A DNA stretch of 64,000 bases from Plantactinospora soyae (GTDB lineage: Bacteria > Actinomycetota > Actinomycetes > Mycobacteriales > Micromonosporaceae), in assembly GCF_014874095.1 (NCBI RefSeq), contig NZ_JADBEB010000001.1, forward strand, positions 3,534,001 to 3,598,000. Reading direction: 5' to 3'. Of this stretch, positions 7,871-17,729 are shown piece by piece (the first letter of the stretch is position 1; the number at the start of each line of letters is the position of its first letter). Both the position numbers and the translations under genes were made by a program. The notes beneath the pieces were generated by a model. The model saw nothing but the letters and a program-made list of their open reading frames with translations. It was not told where the DNA came from and did no database searches.

Positions 7871-9949
7871 ATGGCCAAGAAAGCGGGCTGGCTGCGCAGG
7901 CAGCTCGCCGGGATCGTCGCGGTGGCCCTGATGGCCACGCTGTTCCAGGCGGCCCGGCTCCCCACCGCCTCCTCCGCCGAACTGGACAGCCTGGCGAGCC
8001 GGTTCGGGTTCACGCCGTACTCGGTCGCGATGCCGGGCGGCTTCCCTCAGCAGACGGTCCGCAAGGTGAACCAGAACTACCGGCACATCGACGCCTGGAT
8101 CTCCTCGGTGGGCGCCGGCATCGCCATGAACGACCTCGACGGTGACGGGTTGGCCAACGACCTGTGCATCAGCGACCCGCGCATCGACCAGGTCGTGGTG
8201 ACGCCGGTACCGGGGCTGCGGGCGGACCGGTACGCGCCGTTCGCGGTGGATCTCACGGCGTTGCCGACGCAGCGGGCGTCGGCCCCGATGGGGTGCGTTC
8301 CGGGCGACTTCAACGAGGACGGGCGGATGGACCTGCTCGTCTACCTGTGGGGGCGTACGCCGATCCTCTACCTGGCGCGGGCAGATGCCACCACCCTCAA
8401 CCCGGCCTTCTACCAGGCTGTCGAACTTTTGCCCGGGGCGAGCGGCACGCGGTACGGCGGCCCGCTGTGGAACACCAACACGGTCGCGGTCGACGACTTC
8501 GACGGCGACGGCCACCTCGACATCTACGTCGGGAACTACTTTCCGCACGGTCCGGTGTTGGACGACACCAAGGCCGGCGGGGTGGCGATGAACCGGTCGA
8601 TGTCGCATGCGTTCAACGGCGGCGAGGACTACCTGTTCCGGTGGACCGGCGCCACCTCGGGGGCGCAGCCCACGGTGACCTACGAGATGGTCTCGGACGC
8701 CCTGCCGAGAAATGTGTCGAAGGGCTGGGCGCTCGCCTCCGGCGCCAACGATTTCGATGGCGACGGCCGGCAGGAGCTCTACCTGGCCCACGACTTCGGC
8801 CCGGATCGCCTGCTCTACAACCAGTCCACGCCGGGACATTTCAAGTTCTCGGCCGTCAAGGCCCCCCGGGAGCCATTCGTGCCCAACTCCAAGCGGGTGG
8901 GGGCGGACTCCTTCAAGGGCATGGGCGTCGACTTCGGCGACATCGACGGCGACGGCCTGTACGACATGTACGTCAGCAACATCACCACCACGTTCGGGCT
9001 GGAGGAGAGCCACTTCGCTTTCGTGAACACCGCGAAGAACGTCGACGAGCTGCGCGCTCGGCTCGACGACGGCAAGGCGCCCTTCGAGGATCGCAGCGCG
9101 CCGCTCGGGCTCGCCTGGTCCGGCTGGGGCTGGGACGTGAAACTGGCCGATTTCGACAACGGCGGAGAGTTGCAGGTGGCCCAGGCCACCGGGTTCCTCA
9201 AGGGCGAGGTCAACCGTTGGCCCCAGCTCCAGGAACTGGCCATGACCAACGACGGCCTGCTGGAGCACCCGAAGTTCTGGCCGAGGTTGGAGCAGGGCGA
9301 CGACATCGGAGGGGCCCAGCGCCTGCACTTCTTCGTCAAGGACCGGGGCGGGCGCTACACCGACGTGGCCGGACAGCTCGGCCTCGCGGTTCCGGTGCCG
9401 ACCCGTGGCATCGCGACCGGTGACGCGGACGGCGACGGCCGGCTCGACTTCGCCGTCGCCCGGCAGTGGGACGCGCCGGTCTTCTACCACAACCAGAGTC
9501 CGTCTCCGGGTGCGTTCCTGGGACTGCGGCTCACCCATCCGGCCGCGCCGGCCTCGGACACCGCCGGCACACCGCCGGCGCAGGGTGCCGCGGCCGTACC
9601 GCCGGCGCAGGGTGGCGCGGCCGTACCGCCGCCGTCCGACGCCACGGCCACGCCGCCCGCCTCGGGTACGGCGGTCGCGTCGCCGGCACCCGGGTCCCCG
9701 GTGGTGGGCGCGCAGGTGACGGTCACCACGGAGGACGGGCGGACGCTGCTCGGCCGGGTGGACGGTGGCAGCGGGCACTCCGGTAAACGCAGCCACGAGG
9801 TGCACATCGGGTTGGGCCGCGATGTCAGCGGACCCGTGCAGGTCCACCTGACGTGGCGGGACCGTGCTGGGCAGGTGCACCGACAAGACCTTCGACTGGA
9901 CCCGGGCTGGCATGCGCTCGAGCTCGGTACGCAAGCGCTGGAGAAGTGA
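7871..9949 (+). CDS. UnbV-type enediyne protein (FG-GAP repeats plus ASPIC/UnbV domain)
   Basis: A 692-residue exported protein: signal peptide or anchor (about 1-37), then FG-GAP/VCBS beta-propeller repeats with calcium-type loops (DLDGDGLAND, DFNEDGRMD, DFDGDGHLD, DFDGDGRQE, DIDGDGLYD, DADGDGRLD). The C-terminal ASPIC/UnbV domain (about 555-690) is split by a Pro/Ala-rich insert of about 50 residues before PVVGAQVTV. UnbV is the E4-type partner in enediyne cassettes; its biochemical role is not settled. The gene starts 3 bases after the DUF1702 gene, and UnbU follows closely. The propeller is normal for the family; the insert is unusual. Confidence 0.9.
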   Translation: MAKKAGWLRRQLAGIVAVALMATLFQAARLPTASSAELDSLASRFGFTPYSVAMPGGFPQQTVRKVNQNYRHIDAWISSVGAGIAMNDLDGDGLANDLCISDPRIDQVVVTPVPGLRADRYAPFAVDLTALPTQRASAPMGCVPGDFNEDGRMDLLVYLWGRTPILYLARADATTLNPAFYQAVELLPGASGTRYGGPLWNTNTVAVDDFDGDGHLDIYVGNYFPHGPVLDDTKAGGVAMNRSMSHAFNGGEDYLFRWTGATSGAQPTVTYEMVSDALPRNVSKGWALASGANDFDGDGRQELYLAHDFGPDRLLYNQSTPGHFKFSAVKAPREPFVPNSKRVGADSFKGMGVDFGDIDGDGLYDMYVSNITTTFGLEESHFAFVNTAKNVDELRARLDDGKAPFEDRSAPLGLAWSGWGWDVKLADFDNGGELQVAQATGFLKGEVNRWPQLQELAMTNDGLLEHPKFWPRLEQGDDIGGAQRLHFFVKDRGGRYTDVAGQLGLAVPVPTRGIATGDADGDGRLDFAVARQWDAPVFYHNQSPSPGAFLGLRLTHPAAPASDTAGTPPAQGAAAVPPAQGGAAVPPPSDATATPPASGTAVASPAPGSPVVGAQVTVTTEDGRTLLGRVDGGSGHSGKRSHEVHIGLGRDVSGPVQVHLTWRDRAGQVHRQDLRLDPGWHALELGTQALEK
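9572..9625. repeat. 27-bp tandem duplication inside unbV
   Basis: Two adjacent 27-bp units at 9572-9598 and 9599-9625 encode PPAQGAAAV and PPAQGGAAV, in frame. They form the start of the Pro/Ala-rich insert in the ASPIC/UnbV domain and probably arose by slippage. Confidence 0.8.
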
Positions 9950-9956
9950 GGCGGAG

Positions 9957-10982
9957 ATGGCGGAGATGGCGGATAAGACCAAGAATCCACCCCGGCACGA
10001 CCCAAAGGTGATCAAGGCGCTGCGCAACTTCGCCATCTCGATCACCGTGTTCAACATCCTCGGTTACACGCTCTTCGGCTTCGAGCAGTCCTGGACCTGG
10101 CCGTTCATCGCGATCCTGACCGGATACACGATCGAGATCGGCCTGGAGATGGTCGGCGCCCGTGCGGAAGGGCGGGCCCCGCGGTTCCTGGGCGGCGGGG
10201 TACGCGGCATGGTCGAGTTCCTCTACCCGGCGCACATCACGAGCCTCGCGCTCAACATGCTGATCTACGTCAACGACCGGCTGCTGCCGATGATGTTCGG
10301 CATCGCCGTCGCGATCGGCGCCAAGTGGGTGCTGCGCGCGCCGGTACGGGGCCGGCTGCGGCACTACATGAACCCGTCGAACTTCGGGATCACGGTGATC
10401 CTGTTGCTGTTCCCGTGGGCCAGCGTCGCGCCGCCGTACCACTTCACCGAACATGTCGGCGGTGTCGTGGACTGGATCATCCCGGCGATCATCGTGCTCG
10501 GCGGCACGATGATCAACGGGATGCTCACCGGCCGGATGTGGCTGATCATGGGCTGGCTCGGCGCGTTCGCCCTGCAGGCGGTCTTCCGCGGGCTTGTCCT
10601 GGACACCTCGATCCCGGCCGCCCTGGCGATGATGACCGGCGTCGCGTTCGTACTGTTCACCAACTACATGGTCACCGATCCCGGCACGAGCCCGTCCCGC
10701 CCGGCCTCGCAGGTCGCGTTCGGGGCCGGGGTGGCCGTCGTCTACGGCGTCATCACGGGCGCCGGCATCGCGTACGGGATCTTCTTCGCCACGGCGATCG
10801 TCTGTCTGGTCCGGGGCGGCTTCCTGTGGTCGGTCCACTTCGTACACCAGGCCCGCGAGCAGCGTGAGGCAGCGGCCGCCGCCGCCGCGGCCGCGGCGTC
10901 CCCCGTCGGCGTCGCCGCCTCCCCCAACGGTCGTGAACCCGCCGGCGAAGAGTCGGCCAGCAAGGAGGTGGTGACCGCATGA
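9957..10982 (+). CDS. UnbU-type enediyne integral membrane protein (E5-like)
   Basis: A 341-residue polytopic membrane protein with about eight helices, the UnbU component of the enediyne cassette. ATG 9957 lies 8 bases after the UnbV stop with a GGCGGAG site; ATG 9966 is an alternative. The sequence includes AHITSLALNML near 90, a NPSNFGITVILLLFP motif near 140, and GTMINGMLTGR. This motif resembles the RnfD/NqrB-like membrane subunits that carry covalent flavin, so a redox or transport role is possible. The C-terminus has an alanine run and a charged tail. It overlaps the PKSE start by 4 bases (ATGA), showing translational coupling. Confidence 0.88.
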   Translation: MAEMADKTKNPPRHDPKVIKALRNFAISITVFNILGYTLFGFEQSWTWPFIAILTGYTIEIGLEMVGARAEGRAPRFLGGGVRGMVEFLYPAHITSLALNMLIYVNDRLLPMMFGIAVAIGAKWVLRAPVRGRLRHYMNPSNFGITVILLLFPWASVAPPYHFTEHVGGVVDWIIPAIIVLGGTMINGMLTGRMWLIMGWLGAFALQAVFRGLVLDTSIPAALAMMTGVAFVLFTNYMVTDPGTSPSRPASQVAFGAGVAVVYGVITGAGIAYGIFFATAIVCLVRGGFLWSVHFVHQAREQREAAAAAAAAAASPVGVAASPNGREPAGEESASKEVVTA

Positions 10983-13900
10983 CCCGGATCGCTGTCGTCG
11001 GAATGGCGTGCCAGTACCCGGACGCCACATCGCCGAAGGAACTGTGGGAGAACGCACTGGCCGGCCGGCGCGCGTTCCGGCGCCTCCCGGACGAGCGGAT
11101 GCGGCTGGAAGACTACTACGACGCGGACCCTGCGACCCCGGACCGCTTCTACGCCCGGATGGCGGCGGTCATCGAGGGGTACCGGTTCGACCGGATCGCC
11201 TACAAGGTCGCCGGAAGCACCTACCGCTCCACCGACCTGACCCACTGGCTGGCGTTGGACACGGCGGCCCGGGCGCTCGCCGACGCGGGCTTCCCGATGG
11301 CCGAGGGACTGCCGCGCGAGCGCACCGGCGTCGTCGTCGGCAACACGTTGACCGGCGAGTTCTCCCGGGCCAACCAACTGCGCCTGCGGTGGCCCTACGT
11401 CCGCCGCATGGTCGCCGCCGCTCTGAAGGACCAGGACTGGGACGACGACCAGCTCTCGACGTTCCTGGACGACTTCGAGGAGACCTTCAAGAGCCCGTTC
11501 CCGCAGATCGACGAGGACACGCTGGCGGGCGGGCTGTCCAACACCATCGCCGGGCGGATCTGCAACCACTTCGACCTCAAGGGTGGCGGGTACACCGTCG
11601 ACGGCGCGTGCTCCTCGTCGCTGCTGTCGGTGGCCACGGCCTGCAAGACCCTCGTCGACGGGGAGGTCGACGTCGCGGTCGCCGGCGGTGTGGACCTCTC
11701 GATCGATCCGTTCGAACTCATTGGGTTCGCCAAGACGGGCGCCCTGGCCCGGCACGAGATGCGCGTCTACGACCGCAGGTCCAACGGCTTCTGGCCGGGC
11801 GAGGGCTGCGGCATGGTCGTGCTGATGCGCGAGAAGGAGGCCCGGCAGGCCGGACACCGGGTGTACGCCACCATCGCCGGCTGGGGCATCTCGTCGGACG
11901 GCAAGGGCGGCATCACCCGGCCCGAGGTGAGCGGGTACCAGCTCGCCCTGCGCCGCGCGTACGAGCGGGCCGGCTTCGGCATCGAGACCATCGGCCTGTT
12001 CGAGGGACACGGCACCGGCACCGAGGTCGGTGACGCGACCGAACTCAAGGCGCTCTCCCTCGCGCGGCGCGCGGCAGGCCCCGAGGTGCCGCCGGCCGTG
12101 ATCAGCTCGATCAAGGGAATGATCGGGCACACCAAGGCGGCGGCCGGAGTGGCCGGCCTGATCAAGGCCGCGATGGCGGTGCACCACCAGGTGCTCCCGC
12201 CGGCCGTCGGCTGCGTCGAGCCGCACCAACTGCTGGAGGAGGACGAGGCGGCGCTGCGGGTGCTGCGCCAAGCCGAGCCGTGGCCGACCGGAACCGCCGT
12301 GCGGGCCGGTGTGACCGCCATGGGGTTCGGCGGCATCAACACGCACATCGTGCTCGACCAGGCCGACCCGACACGCCGGGTGCCCTTCGACACCCGTACC
12401 CGTGCGCTGGCCTGCTCGGTGCAGGACACGGAGTTGCTGGTCGTCGACGGCGTCACCCCGGCGGAACTGCGTACGCGGTTGGGACTGGTACTCAACTTCG
12501 TGCCGAGACTGTCGTACGCCCAGCTCGCCGACCTGGCCGCCACCCTGCATCGGGAACTGCGCGGCGGGCCGTACCGGGCGGCCGTCGTGGTCTCCTCGCC
12601 GGATGACGCCGAGCGACGGGTCCGCGGCCTGTGCGAGGCGCTGGACGCAGGCGAGACCACACTCTTCACGGCGGACGGGCGGGGCTTCCTCGGCCACGCC
12701 AGCGGGCCCGGCCGGATCGCCTTCCTCTTTCCGGGCCAGGGGTCCGGCCGTGGCACCAGCGGTGGCGCATTGCGCCGTCGCTTCCTCGAGGTGGCGGAGG
12801 TGTACGCCTCGGCGGCCCTACCCGAGGGCGGCGACATGGTGGCGACCACGGTCGCCCAGCCGCGGATCGTCACCGGCTCGGCGGCGGGCCTGCGCGCGCT
12901 GACGATGCTCGGTGTGGAGGCCGCCGTGGCCGTCGGGCACAGTCTCGGCGAGATCTCGGCACTGCACTGGGCCGGCGCGCTGGACGAGGAGACGCTGCTG
13001 CGGATCGCCTCGGTCCGTGGCCGCACGATGGCCGAGCACAGCGCCTCGGGCACCATGGTGGGGATCAACGAGTCGCCGGAGGTGGCGGAGCCGCTGGTGA
13101 GCGGCCTGCCGGTGGTGATCGCCGCCTACAACGGACCGCAACAGACGGTGGTCGCCGGCACCGTCGCCGACCTCGAAGAGGTGGGACGCCGGGCCGACGC
13201 GGCCGGGGTCGGCTGGCGCCGTCTGCCGGTGTCACACGCGTTCCACTCACCGCTCGTCGCGCCCGCCGCCGAGGTCTTCGCGGGACGGCTGACCGAGGAG
13301 CGGGTGGGACCGGTCGGGCGGCGGATCGTCTCGACGGTCACCGGCGAGCCACTGGCGCCGGAGACCGACGTGCCGGCGCTGTTGCGCCGCCAGATCACCG
13401 ATCCGGTGCTGTTCACCCAGGCGGTGAAGCTGGCGGCGAAGGACATCGACCTGTTCGTGGAGGTCGGTCCGGGCCGGGTGCTCGCCGGGCTGGCAGCCGT
13501 GGCCACCGACGTACCGGCCGTGGCGCTGGACACCGACGACGAGTCGCTCGCCGGGCTGCTCGCCGTGGTAGGCGCGGCGTACGTCGTCGGTGCGGCGCCG
13601 GTGCACGCCGGGCTCTTCCACGGTCGTCCCGTCCGTCCGCTCCAGGTCGGCGCCGAGTTCACCTTCTTCGCCAGCCCCTGCGAGGCGGCGCCGCCGATCC
13701 ACCTGCGCAGTGCCGTCCGCCGGACACCAGCCGAGGCGCCCGCCGCGCCCGACGGGCCGGACCGTTCCGGCGAGTCGATAGTGGACACCCTGCGCCGGCT
13801 GGCGGCGGAGCGGGCGGAGCTGCCACTGGAGCTGGTCGGCGAGGACAGCCGGCTGCTCGACGACCTGCATCTGAGTTCGATCACCGTCGGGCAGCTGGTC

Positions 13901-16735
13901 AACCAGGTGGCCCAGCAGGTCGCCCTGCCCGCCACGCAGGGACCGACGAACTTCGCCACCGCGACGGTACGCGAACTGGCCGACGCGCTGGCAGAGCTCG
14001 CAGAGAACGCGCTGGCCGGTGACGGGCCGTCCGCAGTCGTCGCCGGCGCCGCGGCCTGGTCCCGGGCGTTCCGGGTCGACCTCGACGAGACTGGACCGCC
14101 CTCGCGTGGCGAGCCCGAGGCCAACGGCCGGTGGCGGGTGTACGCGTCCGCCGACAGCCCGGTCGCCGAGCTGTTGCGGCACGCCCTGGAGCGCGCGGAC
14201 GTCGGCTCCGGCATCCTGGTGTGCCTGCCGCAGGACTGCGCCGAGCAGCACCTCGAACTGGCCCTGCTGGGCGCCAAGGCCGCCGCTGCCGGCACCGCCG
14301 GCACCCGGTTCGTGCTGGTGCAACACGGCCGCGGCGCGGCGGGCCTCGCCAAGACGCTCCGGCTGGAGTCGCCGCACGTGCGCACCACGATCGTGCATGT
14401 GCCGCCCACGTCGGCGGCCGTCGGCCACGTGGTGGCCGAGGTGCGCGGCACGGCCAGATTCGCCGAGGCGCACTACGACGCCGCCGGGGTACGGCGGGTG
14501 CCGACCCTGCGCCCGATGTCGGTACGCCCCACCCGGGTGACCCAGCCGCTGGACGAGCAGGACGTGCTGCTGGTCACCGGCGGCGGGAAGGGCATCACCG
14601 CGGAGTGCGCGCTGGCGCTGGCCACCGACACCGGCGCGAAGATGGCGGTGCTCGGCCGCTCCGACCCGGCGGACGACCCGGAGCTCGCGGCGAACCTGAG
14701 CCGGATGGCGGCGGCCGGCGTGCGGCTGCACTACGCGCGCGCCGACGTGACCGACGCGGCCCAGGTGCGGCGGGCCGTCGCCGAGGTGACCGCCGTGTTC
14801 GGACCGGTCACCGCCGTGCTGCACGGCGCCGGCCGCAACGAGCCGGCGACCCTGGCCAACCTCGACGCCGAGGCGTTCCGCCGCACGTTCGCGCCAAAGA
14901 TCGACGGCCTGCGCGCGGTCCTGGACGCGGTCGACGCCGACCGGCTGCGGCTGCTGGTCAGCTTCGGCAGCATCATCGGCCGCGCCGGGCTACGTGGCGA
15001 AGCCCACTACGCCACGGCCAACGAGTGGCTCGCCGAGCTCACCACCGAGGTCGCCACCCAGCATCCGCGGTGCCGTGCCCTCTGCCTGGAGTGGTCGGTC
15101 TGGTCCGGCGTGGGCATGGGGGAGCGGCTCTCCGTCGTGGAGGGTCTGCACCGGGACGGCATCACGCCGATCACCCCCGACGAGGGCGTACGGCTGATGA
15201 GGCGGCTGCTGTCCGATCCGGACGCTCCGGCCGTCGTGGTGGTCAGCGGCCGGGCCGACGGGATCGACACCGTACGCCGGGAGGCTCCCGAACTGCCGCT
15301 GCTGCGCTTCATCGACCGCCCGCTCGTCCGCTACCACGGCGTCGAGCTGGTCACCGAGGTGGAGCTGAACCCCGGCACCGACCGCTACCTCGGCGACCAC
15401 CTCCTCGACGGCAACCTCCTCTTCCCGGCGGTGTTCGGGATGGAGGCCATGGTGCAGGCGGCGGTCGCGGTCACCGGGCGCAGCACCGTGCCGGTGCTCG
15501 AAGAGGTCGAGTTTTCGCGTCCCATCGTGGTGCCGCCGGACGGCAGCACGACGATCCGGCTCGCCGCGACGGTCGTCGATGACGACACCGTGGCGGTGGC
15601 CATCCGCAGCGCGGAGACCGACTTCGTCGTCGACCACTTCCGGGCCAACCTGCGCTTCACCGACGCCGCCGTCTCCGACGGCCCGCCGGAGCAGGTCGGC
15701 GACGGGCTGCCGCCGGTGCCGCTGGACCCGGCCCGGGACCTCTACGGCGACACGCTGTTCCAGGGCAAGCGGTTCCACCGGCTGCGGCGGTACCACCGGG
15801 CCGCCGCCCGGCACGTCGACGCCGACCTGACGGTCGACCCGACGGTCGACTGGGTCGCACCGATACTCCCGGGGGAGCGGCTGCTCGCCGATCCGGGCAT
15901 GCGGGACGCCCTCATGCACGGAAACCAGGTCTGCGTACCGCACGCCACGCTGTTGCCGGCCGGCGTCGACCGGGTCCACCCGGCCGGCCGGGCTCTGGAC
16001 GACGTCGACGAGGTGCGTTTCTGCGCCACGGAACGCAGCCGCGACGGCGACACGTACGTCTACGACATCGCGGTGCGTACCCCGGACGGCTCGGTCGTCG
16101 AGCGGTGGGACGGCCTGCGCCTGCGCGCCGTGCGGAAGAAGGACGGACGGGGTCCGTGGGTGGCGCCGCTGCTCGGTCCATACCTGGAGCGGGCGCTGGA
16201 GGACGTCGTCGGTGCCCGGATCGGCGTCGCGGTGGAGCCGGACCAGTCCGTCCGGGACCGCCGGCATACCGCGGTGGCCGCCGGCCGGGCGCTCGGCGGC
16301 CGGGCCGAGATCCGGTACCGGCCGGACGGGCGGCCCGAGGTCGCCGGCGACCGGACGATCTCGGTCTCGCACGGCGCGGGGGTGACGCTCTGCGTCGCCG
16401 CCGCCGGGATCCTCGGCTGCGACATCGAGCCGGTGGCCGAGCGGGACCAGGCGGAATGGCGGGCGCTGCTCGGCCCGCACGCCGACCTGGCCGAGCTGAC
16501 CGCCAAGGAGCTGGGTGAGGCGCCGGACACCGCCGCCACCCGGATCTGGACGGCCGTGGAATGCCTGGGCAAGGCAGGTCTCCCGGCGCACGCCCCGCTC
16601 ACCCTGAGCACGGTGCGTCGCGACGGGTGGCTGGTGCTCTCCTCCGGCACGCTGCGGATCGCCGTGCTCGCGACGCGCCTGCACGGCGTCCCCGAACCGG
16701 TGGTGGTCGCGATACTGACCGACGGGTGGTCCTAG
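10979..16735 (+). CDS. Iterative enediyne polyketide synthase PKSE
   Basis: A 1918-residue type I iterative PKS that builds the polyene precursor of the enediyne core. Domains: KS about 1-455 (Cys211 in VDGACSSS, His in EGHGTGTE and in IGHTKAAAG); AT about 560-880 (Ser655 in GHSLGE); ACP about 925-1005 with the PKSE-type LHLSSI motif (probable phosphopantetheine Ser967); KR about 1190-1430 (TGGGKGI at 1200-1206, Tyr1344); DH about 1450-1660 (His1474 in GDHLLDG); C-terminal self-acting phosphopantetheinyl transferase about 1680-1918 (Asp1815 and Glu1817 in CDIEP, Glu1861 and Lys1865). Length and order match known PKSEs exactly. ATG overlaps the UnbU stop. The thioesterase follows after 2 bases. 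Confidence 0.97.
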   Translation: MTRIAVVGMACQYPDATSPKELWENALAGRRAFRRLPDERMRLEDYYDADPATPDRFYARMAAVIEGYRFDRIAYKVAGSTYRSTDLTHWLALDTAARALADAGFPMAEGLPRERTGVVVGNTLTGEFSRANQLRLRWPYVRRMVAAALKDQDWDDDQLSTFLDDFEETFKSPFPQIDEDTLAGGLSNTIAGRICNHFDLKGGGYTVDGACSSSLLSVATACKTLVDGEVDVAVAGGVDLSIDPFELIGFAKTGALARHEMRVYDRRSNGFWPGEGCGMVVLMREKEARQAGHRVYATIAGWGISSDGKGGITRPEVSGYQLALRRAYERAGFGIETIGLFEGHGTGTEVGDATELKALSLARRAAGPEVPPAVISSIKGMIGHTKAAAGVAGLIKAAMAVHHQVLPPAVGCVEPHQLLEEDEAALRVLRQAEPWPTGTAVRAGVTAMGFGGINTHIVLDQADPTRRVPFDTRTRALACSVQDTELLVVDGVTPAELRTRLGLVLNFVPRLSYAQLADLAATLHRELRGGPYRAAVVVSSPDDAERRVRGLCEALDAGETTLFTADGRGFLGHASGPGRIAFLFPGQGSGRGTSGGALRRRFLEVAEVYASAALPEGGDMVATTVAQPRIVTGSAAGLRALTMLGVEAAVAVGHSLGEISALHWAGALDEETLLRIASVRGRTMAEHSASGTMVGINESPEVAEPLVSGLPVVIAAYNGPQQTVVAGTVADLEEVGRRADAAGVGWRRLPVSHAFHSPLVAPAAEVFAGRLTEERVGPVGRRIVSTVTGEPLAPETDVPALLRRQITDPVLFTQAVKLAAKDIDLFVEVGPGRVLAGLAAVATDVPAVALDTDDESLAGLLAVVGAAYVVGAAPVHAGLFHGRPVRPLQVGAEFTFFASPCEAAPPIHLRSAVRRTPAEAPAAPDGPDRSGESIVDTLRRLAAERAELPLELVGEDSRLLDDLHLSSITVGQLVNQVAQQVALPATQGPTNFATATVRELADALAELAENALAGDGPSAVVAGAAAWSRAFRVDLDETGPPSRGEPEANGRWRVYASADSPVAELLRHALERADVGSGILVCLPQDCAEQHLELALLGAKAAAAGTAGTRFVLVQHGRGAAGLAKTLRLESPHVRTTIVHVPPTSAAVGHVVAEVRGTARFAEAHYDAAGVRRVPTLRPMSVRPTRVTQPLDEQDVLLVTGGGKGITAECALALATDTGAKMAVLGRSDPADDPELAANLSRMAAAGVRLHYARADVTDAAQVRRAVAEVTAVFGPVTAVLHGAGRNEPATLANLDAEAFRRTFAPKIDGLRAVLDAVDADRLRLLVSFGSIIGRAGLRGEAHYATANEWLAELTTEVATQHPRCRALCLEWSVWSGVGMGERLSVVEGLHRDGITPITPDEGVRLMRRLLSDPDAPAVVVVSGRADGIDTVRREAPELPLLRFIDRPLVRYHGVELVTEVELNPGTDRYLGDHLLDGNLLFPAVFGMEAMVQAAVAVTGRSTVPVLEEVEFSRPIVVPPDGSTTIRLAATVVDDDTVAVAIRSAETDFVVDHFRANLRFTDAAVSDGPPEQVGDGLPPVPLDPARDLYGDTLFQGKRFHRLRRYHRAAARHVDADLTVDPTVDWVAPILPGERLLADPGMRDALMHGNQVCVPHATLLPAGVDRVHPAGRALDDVDEVRFCATERSRDGDTYVYDIAVRTPDGSVVERWDGLRLRAVRKKDGRGPWVAPLLGPYLERALEDVVGARIGVAVEPDQSVRDRRHTAVAAGRALGGRAEIRYRPDGRPEVAGDRTISVSHGAGVTLCVAAAGILGCDIEPVAERDQAEWRALLGPHADLAELTAKELGEAPDTAATRIWTAVECLGKAGLPAHAPLTLSTVRRDGWLVLSSGTLRIAVLATRLHGVPEPVVVAILTDGWS

Positions 16736-16737
16736 CC

Positions 16738-17181
16738 ATGGACAAGTACTACGAGTACCTGCACACCGTGGGGTTCGAGGAGACGAACCTCGTCGGAAAC
16801 GTCTACTACGTCAACTACCTGCGCTGGCAGGGCCGGTGCCGGGAGATGTTCCTGAAGGAGCGGGCCCCGGACGTCCTGGTGGACCTCCAGGCCGACCTCA
16901 AGCTGTTCACGCTGAAGGTCGACTGCGAGTTCTTCGCCGAGATCACCGCCTTCGACGAACTCGCCGTCCGGATGCGGCTGCTGGACCTGGCGCACACCCA
17001 GCTCGAGTTCGGCTTCGACTACCTCCGGCTGGACCCGGGCGGCGGCGAGACCCTGATCGCCCGGGGCCGGCAGCGGGTGGCCTGCATGCGGGGGCCGAAC
17101 GGCGCCACGGCGCCGGCCCGGGTGCCGGAGTCGCTGACCCGGGCTCTTGACGCGTACCTGCCGGCGAGGAGTCAGCCATGA
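16738..17181 (+). CDS. Hotdog-fold thioesterase, E10 type
   Basis: A 147-residue acyl thioesterase of the SgcE10/CalE7 type, which releases the polyene from the PKSE acyl carrier domain. The N-terminal hallmark is GFEETNLVGNVYYVNYLRWQ (residues about 12-31), with the Asn-Val-Tyr-Tyr signature of the enediyne TE subfamily instead of a catalytic Asp; Arg33 and Glu36 follow in GRCREMF. ATG 16738 is 2 bases after the PKSE stop. The end overlaps the flavin reductase start by 4 bases, so PKSE, TE and reductase are translated together. Confidence 0.95.
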   Translation: MDKYYEYLHTVGFEETNLVGNVYYVNYLRWQGRCREMFLKERAPDVLVDLQADLKLFTLKVDCEFFAEITAFDELAVRMRLLDLAHTQLEFGFDYLRLDPGGGETLIARGRQRVACMRGPNGATAPARVPESLTRALDAYLPARSQP

Positions 17182-17729
17182 CACTGGAGGCCCGTGGAAC
17201 CGTCGACGCCCAGTCGTTGCGCCGGGCGTGTGGGGCGTTCGCCACCGGCGTCACCGTGGTGACCGTCGGCGGCGGCGTGCCACACGGCATGACCGCCAAC
17301 TCGTTCGCCTCGGTGTCGCTGGCGCCGCCGCTGCTGCTGGTCTGCATCGACCGGAAGGCGATCATGCACGGTTGCCTCGACGGTACGAAATCGTTCGGGG
17401 TGTCCGTGCTCGGCGCCCGCCAGGAGGCCGTCGCCCGGTACTTCGCCGACCGGCGGCGGCCGCTGGGCGCAGCCCAGTTCGACTCCGTTGACTGGCGTCC
17501 CGGACCGGTGACCGGCGCGCCGCTCATCGCCGGTGCGCTCGCGCACTTCGAATGCGACATCTGGCGCAGCTACGACGGCGGTGACCACACCATCTTCCTC
17601 GGCGCCGTGCTCTCCGTCGAACAGCCGGACAGCGCCGACCCGCTGGTGTTCCTGCGCGGCCGCTTCGACCGGACCGGCCCGCCCGTCCGCACCAACAACG
17701 TGAGTGAGGTGAGCACGACGTGGCCCTGA
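17178..17729 (+). CDS. Flavin reductase, SgcE6-like
   Basis: A 183-residue member of the short-chain flavin reductase family (HpaC/ActVB type), which supplies reduced FMN or FAD to a separate monooxygenase. Motifs: ACGAFATGVTVVT (residues about 14-26), PHGMTANSFASVSLAPPLLL (near 38-57) for flavin binding, and the family FGVSVL block near 75. It is coupled to the thioesterase by an ATGA overlap, and its stop overlaps the following P450 start. The likely client in this window is the acyl-CoA-dehydrogenase-fold monooxygenase at 30721; it may also serve others. Confidence 0.88.
   Translation: MTLEARGTVDAQSLRRACGAFATGVTVVTVGGGVPHGMTANSFASVSLAPPLLLVCIDRKAIMHGCLDGTKSFGVSVLGARQEAVARYFADRRRPLGAAQFDSVDWRPGPVTGAPLIAGALAHFECDIWRSYDGGDHTIFLGAVLSVEQPDSADPLVFLRGRFDRTGPPVRTNNVSEVSTTWP

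Noticed and set aside
7679-10057. A 792-codon open frame on the - strand across unbV.
   Set aside because: It mirrors the FG-GAP gene and has no motif or ribosome site; antisense frames stay open in such GC-rich DNA.
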